Assembly (NCBI GenBank): GCA_963170055.1
Contig: CAUJGJ010000416.1
Span: 1,009,201 to 1,019,200 of the forward strand
Source: Halisarca cf. caerulea
Taxonomy: Eukaryota > Porifera > Demospongiae > Chondrillida > Halisarcidae
DNA: 10,000 bases
Direction: 5' to 3'
Below are positions 1 through 10,000 of this stretch, piece by piece. The stretch's first letter is position 1. Every line of letters starts with the position of its first letter. A program made the translations under genes and the position numbers. The notes beneath the pieces are model-generated. The model worked only from the letters and a program-made list of their open reading frames with translations, searched no databases and had not been told where the DNA came from.

Positions 1-23
1 TGATGTTGCTGCATTGCTATCTG

Positions 24-54
<31 letters not shown>

Positions 55-187
55 ATTTGCCCCTGTTTTAAGAATTGCTGCTGCTGTGGTAGTGGTTGAG
101 ACATCTTCCGGAGTTGCTGGTGTTGCTGTTGTTGTTGCTGCTGCTGTTGCTGAGGCAGTGGTTGAGACATCTTTCGGAGGTTCTGTT

Positions 188-218
<31 letters not shown>

Positions 219-527
219 TTGATGTGGTGTTCTCTGCTGCAGTAACTGTTGTTGTTGATGCTGAAACGTTTGTGAGATTTGTTGCTGTCGTTGTCTTTGT
301 TGCTGTTGTTGCTGTTGATGTTGCTGTGGAAGGGGCTGTGACATCTTCCTTAGTTGTTTTTGTTGGCTTTGTGCCACTCCTTCCTGCTGTTGCTGTAGAG
401 GAAGTGATCCTTTCCGCAGCTGTTGATGTTGTTGTTGTTGTTGTTGTTTACCTGGGGTTTGGGATTGAGAAATTGGTTGCTGTCGTTGGAGTTGGTTTTG
501 TTTTACCTGTTGTTGTTGCTGCTGTGT
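1..527 (-). repeat. Polyglutamine-coding CAG/CAA repeat region
   Basis: On the minus strand this reads as long runs of CAA and CAG codons within the gene A frame. The purest CAG stretch covers about plus-strand bases 26-54. Embedded units coding roughly QLRKMSQPLPQ lie at 84-116, 150-182, 324-356 and a shorter, more diverged one at 393-419. The opposite strand shows an Ala/Val-rich open frame (14-577) that is only the mirror of the repeat. Confidence 0.88.
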
Positions 528-1057
528 TTGTGCACCTGAAGAGACCTCACTGGTGGACACCTGGTTGGAATTGCTAGGTGACGAGGGGGATTTCCCCACC
601 TTAAATGGTTGCCGTGGTGCTTCATCCCTGTGTTGTTGCTGACTGCCCTTGACCATAAATGGAGCCTTCCTTGACTCACTGATGGCTGTCCTCTGAGGTG
701 TAGCTGAAGAAGATGTCCTCCTCTTCTCCTCCACTTCGCTCTTCCACTCTTTTTCCAGCTTCTTGTCAACTTTTGTGGAGATTGGTTTTGCCTTAAACAC
801 CTCTATTTCTCTTCCTCCTTCGAACATGTGTAGCCAGTCTGCTATTTGCTTGTCTTCGTTTGTCTCTTCCTCATCATCTGAAGTGGGTGGGTCCTCGTCC
901 GACTCTGAATCATCGCGGAACACTATGTCAGCACCGTCTTCTGTGTCTTTAATTACAGGGGCATCCCCAGAGGGTAAACTGGAGGGAGCCACCGTGGACT
1001 CAGTACTGTAGAGTTCATCTTCTGCCAAACCAACTTTGAGTGGTCCCCATTTCTGAC
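1..1057 (-). CDS. Gene A exon 4 (acidic linker and Gln-rich repeats; open at window edge)
   Basis: A 1057-base exon open from the acceptor to base 1. It begins GT-CAG-AAA-TGG, giving GQKWGPLKVGLAEDELYS. Residues 165-204 are acidic (DIVFRDDSESDEDPP, SDDEEETNEDK). Residues 205-264 include ADWLHMFEGG and a Lys/Glu-rich helix. From residue 311 (base 527 leftward) the frame is mostly CAA and CAG codons. Four 9-11-codon units centred on LRK(M/G)S interrupt the glutamines. Mixed CAA/CAG use and the repeated non-Gln motif argue for a selected protein frame rather than a bare trinucleotide expansion. The exon may continue beyond the window. Confidence 0.85.
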
Positions 1058-2759
1058 CTACCAGAATAAGAGGAGAGATTCTGACGGATGGGATATATGC
1101 ATGTACTTGTGTGTACTCCTTAACATGTGCACAGACATAGTATAACTCAGGATATTTTGGATATGTATACGTTAAGGGCCCTGACTTCTGACAAACAATG
1201 AGGAAAAACACAATCCTATAGGGTACTATCACAGACACTATACATATATTATGTTATGTAGTATATGGTGTCTATGGTTATATGTACTATAGATGCAAAT
1301 TTTTTCAAAGGCTTAAAATTTTGCTAATATTCCATGATAAAGAACATTTGCAACCCAATTTTTGCATTTAACACTGAATACATAAAATAATACATACACA
1401 ATGGCAACAAATGACTCCTAAATTTTTGCGATCACAGCCTAACTCACAGTCACGAAAAAAATATCATTCTTGCAAAAAATCAGCACCTACGATATATACA
1501 TGCTGACTATGTCAACAATACAGTATACTCTAGAATACAAGCCTTTCTCAATACAGTACACTCTGGGATAACTTTGGATATGTACAATTACAGCCAGAGG
1601 AGTCATGGTATTTACAAGACCTATAGCTAATGTTAGCGAACATACGTATGTACACTGTACATGTACTAAACATGAGCACAAACACAGGACACTCTAGTAT
1701 AACTTTGGAAACTTGAATACACACCTTGCATTGTTTCCCACTGTTTCTTGATAGTGTTGACTGCGTATTTTCTCTCCGTGAGGCTCTTAGGCCAGGGGGT
1801 GACGTGGGCCACTATGATATCAAACACCTTCCGAGAGATGCGAGAGAGCGTCTTTTCAACTTGTTCCGAATTCTGCATGTGAACCACCTTATTGTCCACC
1901 TGGGTATGAGGAGGCAAGTATAAAATATGTGATACATACATACAAAATTGTGCAGCAATATTCTCCAATCTGGCACTCAATGCATGGGGTTTGAAAAGAA
2001 TGTTGAATTAGGAGGTGGCGCAATTACAGAGTGCCTATTAGTATAGTTTTTATGGCGATTGTACTTCATAAGATGGTCAGATAAGAGAGGATGTCGGATC
2101 ACAATCGTTTCACTGTTATGGGCGGATCTATCTCGAGGGGTCTCTCACCATCACCATCAGCACAGCATCACCATCATCACCATAAGCACACCATCACCAT
2201 TATCAGCAACAGCTCATCACCATCAGCACCACCAACATCACCACTTGCACACCATCATCAATAGCATCACAACATCACCATCAGTACACCATCCCCATCA
2301 TCATCATCAGCACAACATTACCATCGTCACCATCAGCACACCATCCCCATCATCATCAACAGTACGACATCACTGTTGTCACCATCAGTACACCATCCCC
2401 ATCATCATCACCAGCACAACATTACCATCGTCACCATCAGCACACCATCCCCATTATCACCATCAGCACATCATCCCCATCAGCACCATTAGCACACCAT
2501 CCCCATCATCACCATCAGCACAAACATCACTTGCATCATTTGTAGTATGCCACACAACTACACAATGTCATTGCTAACCTGTAAAATGTAATCTCCATTC
2601 TTCAGACCAGCCTTCTCAGCCGGTGAGTTCCTTCTTACAGTCAGTATCATGGTAGGGGTTTCCCCTCCAAGGGTAAATCCCCGTGATCTGTTTCCAGCAT
2701 CGCATTTGATCTGATGAGTTCTATTTATAAGAAAATAGGAAGATCACCAACAAAGTGTG

Positions 2760-2804
<45 letters not shown>

Positions 2805-3662
2805 CTTGAGCAAGCTTGTGTTTGCCCTACCCATAAATACATAACCACTGGTACACTAACAATCAAACAACGAAGACAATGGGGCCCAGTTGGGTGACTT
2901 AGAACAGGGTCACAGTCTTTCCCTACGGCCAAGCTGGCTAGCCATACTTGCCACTGCTGAGTTCACAATTCATGTAGACAGCACTAATGAAGAACAAAGT
3001 CTGTCACTTGATGTTGGCATGCTTTTGGTTTCCCGTTCCAAGTTACCCTACTGTTCCAAGTTGCCCCACTTTACCCTACCATTGGAAATTTCTACACATA
3101 TAAACTGCTTTGGAAAGCATGACCAGATAATCCTATACTATCTACCCTCCAGGTAGTGTAGGGGTGCCTGTCAATGTGGCGACAATTTCCCATAAATTAA
3201 ACTGTAGACTGATATTACTCAGCTGGAGCAGAGGCACATTGAGAGCGCCTTTGCGAGCATCTGCGGTGACAAGGGTATGGATACTCAACCATAGACATTC
3301 CATACTACGTGTGCTCATGAAACCACGGGTAACCGCGTAGCAGACCAGGGCAGCCATTCACACAGATTGCTTTAAACAGCGGAGTGCTCAATACACAGAA
3401 TAAGGGTCACCTGAAATGGTAACTGTTTACACACAGACACAAACAATAAAGAAAGTGGAGACGGTCAGTTGCACGACAAAGGGGTGTGGCTGAAAACCGA
3501 AGCTGTAGGCTACAATCCACACGGAAACAGACATGCAGTCACCTACCCGTTTTAGCGCGGGATTACAAGGGAAACTCACTCAATCTTCACTTCGAACTTT
3601 TTCTGTATCGTGGATGGCTTGGACTCGGCTGCATTTTTACGGTTCGTCTTCCTGGAAGACAT
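1..3662 (-). CDS. Gene A: PDZ-domain protein with acidic linker and polyglutamine-rich region (partial, runs off left edge)
   Basis: Spliced model join of 3662-3580, 2720-2579, 1899-1725 and 1057-1 on the minus strand, giving 485 residues so far with no stop. All junctions are GT-AG and phases agree (2, 0, 1). Residues 23-112 form a PDZ domain: FEVKIE strand, GFTL carboxylate-binding loop (42-45), SPAEKAGLKNGDYIL (about 60-74), then an alpha-B helix around SEQVEKTL (86-93). PDZ domains bind C-terminal peptides of partner proteins. The alpha-B1 position appears to be Ser86 rather than the His of class I domains. Residues 165-204 are strongly acidic, 225-250 charged and helical-looking, and 311-485 glutamine-rich. 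The start ATG has A at -3. Gene B starts 17 bp away on the other strand. The PDZ is loosely like those of RGS12 or rhophilin, but the rest matches neither, so the protein is not identified. PDZ identity is firm; overall function unknown. A cytoplasmic or nuclear scaffold is inferred. Confidence 0.82.
1058..1724 (-). other. Gene A intron 3 (667 bp), AT-rich
   Basis: Donor GTGTGT at 1724 and acceptor ending TCTGGTAG at 1058, preceded by a CT-rich tract. The interior is AT-rich with many TATA/ATGTAC-like words and a weak imperfect inverted repeat around 1233-1273. I see no conserved coding frame, RNA gene or intact mobile element. Confidence 0.72.
1725..1899 (-). CDS. Gene A exon 3 (C-terminal half of PDZ and helical extension)
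   Basis: Residues 76-133. VDNKVVHM continues the PDZ strand left open by exon 2, SEQVEKTLSRI is the alpha-B helix, and KVFDIIVAHVTP is the last strand. The extension SLTERKYAVNTIKKQWETMQ looks helical and basic. The exon begins at CCCAG|GTG (1900/1899, phase 0) and ends at CAAG|GTGTGT (1725/1724, phase 1), where the split G joins GT in exon 4 to code Gly134. Confidence 0.88.
1900..2578 (-). other. Gene A intron 2 (679 bp), largely minisatellite
   Basis: Donor GTTAGC at 2578 and acceptor CCTCATACCCAG ending at 1900. About 2145-2530 is a CAC/CAT-rich minisatellite on the plus strand, listed separately. The remaining 1900-2140 is unique sequence with no gene that can be supported. A plus-strand open frame across it (2059-2577) is a by-product of the trinucleotide-like repeat. 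Confidence 0.8.
2145..2530. repeat. CAC/CAT-rich minisatellite with about 104-bp higher-order period
   Basis: Built from short CAT/CAC/CAG words such as accatcaccatcagcac and caccatccccatcatcat. A larger unit beginning agtacaccatcccc occurs at 2283 and again at 2387, giving a 104-bp duplication with nearly identical first 60 bases. It sits inside intron 2 of gene A, so it is not coding there. The His/Ser/Thr-rich plus-strand frame is a by-product of the repeat. Confidence 0.82.
2579..2720 (-). CDS. Gene A exon 2 (core of PDZ domain)
   Basis: Encodes the N-terminal half of the PDZ fold, residues 29-75: THQIKCDAG, then RGFTLGG (peptide-binding loop), TMILTVRRNSPAEKAGL and KNGDYILQ. The exon starts after AAATAG and ends at CAG|GTTAGC (2579/2578), phase 0. 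The spacing of the GFTL loop, the SPA-x-x-AGL turn and the GD-x-IL strand is the standard PDZ pattern, which makes this exon the firmest part of the gene A model. Confidence 0.9.
2761..2803. repeat. (TG)n microsatellite
   Basis: An uninterrupted TG run of about 21 units in intron 1 of gene A, only about 40 bases upstream (in transcript sense) of the PDZ exon acceptor. In the gene A transcript it is a CA repeat. Confidence 0.95.
3035..3070. repeat. 18-bp direct duplication
   Basis: Two adjacent 18-bp units, each beginning gttccaagtt, at 3035-3052 and 3053-3070, differing at two positions. Intronic, no evident role. Confidence 0.6.
3580..3662 (-). CDS. Gene A exon 1 (start codon, first strand of PDZ)
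   Basis: ATG at 3662-3660 opens MSSRKTNRKNAAESK and runs 27 codons plus two bases to a strong donor, GA|GTGAGT at 3580/3579. The two leftover bases join the first base of exon 2 to make GAA (Glu28), so the phase fits. The product is a basic N-terminal tail followed by KKFEVKIE, which reads as the first beta strand of the PDZ domain. No in-frame stop was seen in the roughly 70 bases upstream of the ATG, so a longer N-terminus is not strictly excluded. Confidence 0.8.
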
Positions 3663-3679
3663 TTTGAAAGCGGGCAAAA
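3663..3679. promoter_or_regulatory. 17-bp spacer between divergent start codons (inferred bidirectional promoter core)
   Basis: Only tttgaaagcgggcaaaa separates the ATG of gene A (minus, 3662-3660) from the ATG of gene B (plus, 3680-3682). The promoters of both genes must therefore overlap the coding or leader sequence of the other. The gene B start, CAAAAATGGC, matches the core of the YY1 site (AANATGGC), which in many TATA-less animal promoters overlaps the start codon. No TATA box is seen within the spacer. Bidirectional promoter function is inference; the spacing is read directly. Confidence 0.55.
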
Positions 3680-4537
3680 ATGGCTGACGATGACAGCGGC
3701 TCGGGAGACGCCCTATCGGACGTAATTCACATGAAACTAGCTCTGACACACGGGCACGTACTTAACGTGGGAGAAGAGATACACGAAAAGCAGCTTGCGT
3801 GGATTGAAAACGAGAAGAGAAGGGCAGTGAAAGCAACAGAGGAGGTTGTCAAACGCGAAGAAGGAGCTAAGCATAGGGAAATCCTGGAAAGCGAACGACA
3901 GAAGTTTGCTGAAGAGAAACAGCAGCTGTTGGTAGAATGTCAGCTAAAGAAAGAGAAAGCGATATCTAATGCGTTAGAAGATCTTAGAGAGGAGTTGAAG
4001 TTAGTCGAAGAACAAAACGTTGCTGTAGCTAGAGAGGAAGAAAAAGCAAGGTTCGAAGTAGTATTGGAAGAGGCGAAGAGGTTGTGGAAGAATGAGGAAG
4101 AGTTGGCTGTTCAGCTGGCGAAGGAGGAAGAACGAGAAACTGCAAGACTGGTAGCTGAAGAGCAAACAACTGTAGTGGAATTGCTTAGGAAAGAAGACAG
4201 CTTAAAGGCAGAGAATGAGAAGCTACAGGCCTTGAAAGAGCTGAAGGACAACTTGATGTCTCTTCATAGCGAAGAAGTAAGTCGAGTGATTGCAGAAGAA
4301 AGGCAGAAAGCTTCACTGGAACTGAGAGAGCAGCAGAGCCAACATGAAGAAGAAGTCACGAAACTGAATGGAACTATTTGGCTTGGAGAGAAGGAAAGTA
4401 AAGAACTGAGAGCTGCTTTGGAGGAGGAGGTGCAGGCCAAGCAGAAGCTACAGGAGGACTATGATAATCTGAAGAAAGAGTTTGCGGACTTTGTCAACCT
4501 TGTTCCTGGTTTCAGGGACGAGTTTGTTATCAAGTAG
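3680..4537 (+). CDS. Gene B: 285-residue coiled-coil protein, intronless
   Basis: Opens at ATG 3680 (A at -3, G at +4, a strong context) with an in-frame TGA at 3665-3667 just upstream, so the start is well fixed, and ends at TAG 4535-4537. After a short acidic N-terminus (MADDDSGSGDALSD) and the segment MKLALTHGHVLNVGEEIHEK, residues 35 to about 268 are Glu/Lys/Arg/Gln-rich with few helix breakers, as in a long coiled coil. The end, FADFVNLVPGFRDEFVIK, is hydrophobic and distinct. There is no signal peptide or membrane span. Coiled-coil proteins of this kind are often cytoskeletal, ciliary or trafficking factors, but no specific role is shown. The layout suggested C6orf163-type proteins to me; I could not test this and hold it weakly. 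It is divergent from gene A, which may share its expression. Confidence 0.85.
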   Translation: MADDDSGSGDALSDVIHMKLALTHGHVLNVGEEIHEKQLAWIENEKRRAVKATEEVVKREEGAKHREILESERQKFAEEKQQLLVECQLKKEKAISNALEDLREELKLVEEQNVAVAREEEKARFEVVLEEAKRLWKNEEELAVQLAKEEERETARLVAEEQTTVVELLRKEDSLKAENEKLQALKELKDNLMSLHSEEVSRVIAEERQKASLELREQQSQHEEEVTKLNGTIWLGEKESKELRAALEEEVQAKQKLQEDYDNLKKEFADFVNLVPGFRDEFVIK

Positions 4538-4817
4538 TGAGCTTTTGAGCTTGGCATGTACATACGTATTTGCATATTTCATATCTTTTCACTCCGACTG
4601 GTTCATGAGACTGTTGCTGCCATACAGTCACCACGTGTCCATTTCAGTGTATGTACTCTTTTTTATTCTCAAGTAAATACGTACGTACCTGTACATTAGT
4701 TCATGAAAGCTAATTCTGCTCTTCAAACAGCTACTAATTAGACATGCGCATAATTATATATGTATCTATGCTAGTCTTGTAAACAGACCCTACGTATGAT
4801 TTGTAATTGCCTATAGT

Positions 4818-4847
4818 GCAGCCATTTTGCCAAACAAAAATGGCAGC
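4818..4847. repeat. Inverted repeat with paired AAAATGGC motifs
   Basis: The left arm gcagccattttg (4818-4829) and right arm caaaaatggcagc (4835-4847) are near-perfect inverses around a 5-base spacer. Weaker pairing continues outward (tatagt against acgtata). The right arm shares the 10-mer CAAAAATGGC with the start of gene B at 3675-3684. Confidence 0.7.
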
Positions 4848-5032
4848 TACGTATATATTATAATATGTACTACACAGGTACGACATGTGCACTTATAGGT
4901 GGCCATGGCGACCTGCATGGTAGAATTGGCTATTATATAGATGTACACATAATAGGGTCGGAACCTGCAATACTGAATGTCTCTTATATAGTACACATAC
5001 ACACCCACACAGCCACACATATAAATTATACG

Positions 5033-5214
5033 AGAAGGATAGATACATGCGCTGGTGTGCATATAACACAAGAAGGATAGATACATGCGCTGGTGTGTAT
5101 AACACAAGAAGGATAGATACATGCGCTGGTGTGTATAACACAAGAAGGATAGATACATGCGCTGGTGTGTATAACACAAGAAGGATAGATACATGTGCTG
5201 GTTTGTATAAAATT
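5033..5214. repeat. 36-bp minisatellite, five copies
   Basis: Units begin agaaggatagatacatg and end tataacaca. Copies lie at 5033-5070 (38 bp, two extra bases), 5071-5106, 5107-5142, 5143-5178 and a degraded 5179-5214. The middle three are identical. Because 36 is divisible by three, open frames with a 12-residue period appear on both strands. I treat these as artefacts. Confidence 0.93.
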
Positions 5215-5467
5215 AATTCATTTCTGCTTCAACACAAACACAGAACTCTACACTGAATACCTACATATGCTGAATAAGTGAAACTGGTACACATATAAAT
5301 TATAGTAATATTAATTCATGCATGTATATATAATATAATAATGACAAAATAAATTTAACATAAAGTTATCTTTTCACAGTGAGTGTGTACTGTCACAATT
5401 GAAAAAGATGTTTGTTCTCATACTCTGAATAAAAGAAAATCTGTTTTAACATGGTTATTTACGCGCC

Positions 5468-5634
<167 letters not shown>

Positions 5635-5703
5635 CACAAGGGTGCCCACACACATGCACGTGATGCACTGACATGCACTAACGCTCATCCTCTACCTTAC
5701 ATT

Positions 5704-9986
<4,283 letters not shown>

Positions 9987-10000
9987 TGCTGTGTTGTATG

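Larger units (their letters stand above)
2721..3579 (-). other. Gene A intron 1 (859 bp)
   Basis: Donor GTGAGT at 3579 and acceptor TTATAAATAG ending at 2721. It contains a TG microsatellite (2761-2803) and an 18-bp direct duplication at 3035-3070 (units begin gttccaagtt). Open frames inside, for example minus 3142-3357, show no recognisable domain and are not needed to join exon 1 to exon 2. The acceptor pyrimidine tract is modest and A-rich. Confidence 0.75.

Noticed and set aside
14..577. Plus-strand Ala/Val-rich open frame of 187 codons
   Set aside because: It is the mirror of the CAA/CAG repeat. The minus strand is open through the whole region and splices in phase to a PDZ domain.
1487..1681. 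Minus-strand 64-codon frame in gene A intron 3
   Set aside because: AT-rich, lacks conserved features, and would interrupt the phase 1 join between exons 3 and 4.
2059..2577. Plus-strand His/Ser/Thr-rich frame of 172 codons
   Set aside because: It is produced by the CAT/CAC minisatellite lying within an intron of gene A and has no domain.
3142..3357. Minus-strand 71-codon frame in gene A intron 1
   Set aside because: Not required for the phase-matched join of exons 1 and 2, and no domain is visible.
5033..5214. Regular 36-bp repeats resembling a CRISPR array
   Set aside because: Units are contiguous with no spacers, and the context is clearly a spliced eukaryotic genome.

Overview
The window is eukaryotic and almost certainly from an invertebrate animal. 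It holds spliced genes with GT-AG introns of about 550-860 bp, PDZ and SAM signalling domains, a tyrosine-motif adaptor, long (GT)n/(CA)n microsatellites, minisatellites and a TA-flanked non-autonomous transposon. Short spacing between genes and the mix of domains would fit a sponge or another compact marine invertebrate genome, but nothing here fixes the species.

Three protein genes can be built. Gene A (minus strand, 3662 down to the left edge, incomplete) has four exons whose phases (2, 0, 1) all agree. It encodes a PDZ domain, an acidic linker, and a long glutamine-rich region carrying four copies of an LRK(M/G)S-type motif. Gene B (plus strand, 3680-4537) is an intronless 285-residue coiled-coil protein. 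Genes A and B are head to head with only 17 bp between their start codons. Gene C (minus strand, 9986-5704) is a complete three-exon model for a 1032-residue protein. It has a paxillin-like LD motif at the extreme N-terminus, a long disordered region with nine Y-x-x-V/I motifs (four in the form D/E-P-G-Y-A-x-V), PPPVPT motifs, a FFWKKKR patch, and a C-terminal SAM domain split across exons 2 and 3. Genes B and C converge on a 1.17 kb repeat-rich spacer.

Most of the rest is intronic or intergenic repeat. A CAC/CAT-rich minisatellite lies in intron 2 of gene A and a TG microsatellite in intron 1. A 36-bp tandem repeat and a long GT tract lie between B and C. Two very long GT tracts lie in the intron that splits the SAM domain. 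A roughly 196-bp pogo-like MITE with a 21-bp triplicate at its right end lies in intron 1 of gene C.

The points most worth following are gene C as a possible undescribed LD/phosphotyrosine/SAM adaptor, the 17-bp divergent start-codon pair, and a relic duplicate of the tail of the SAM exon, with its splice donor, inside the next intron. Gene functions are inferred from motifs only. No homology search was possible.
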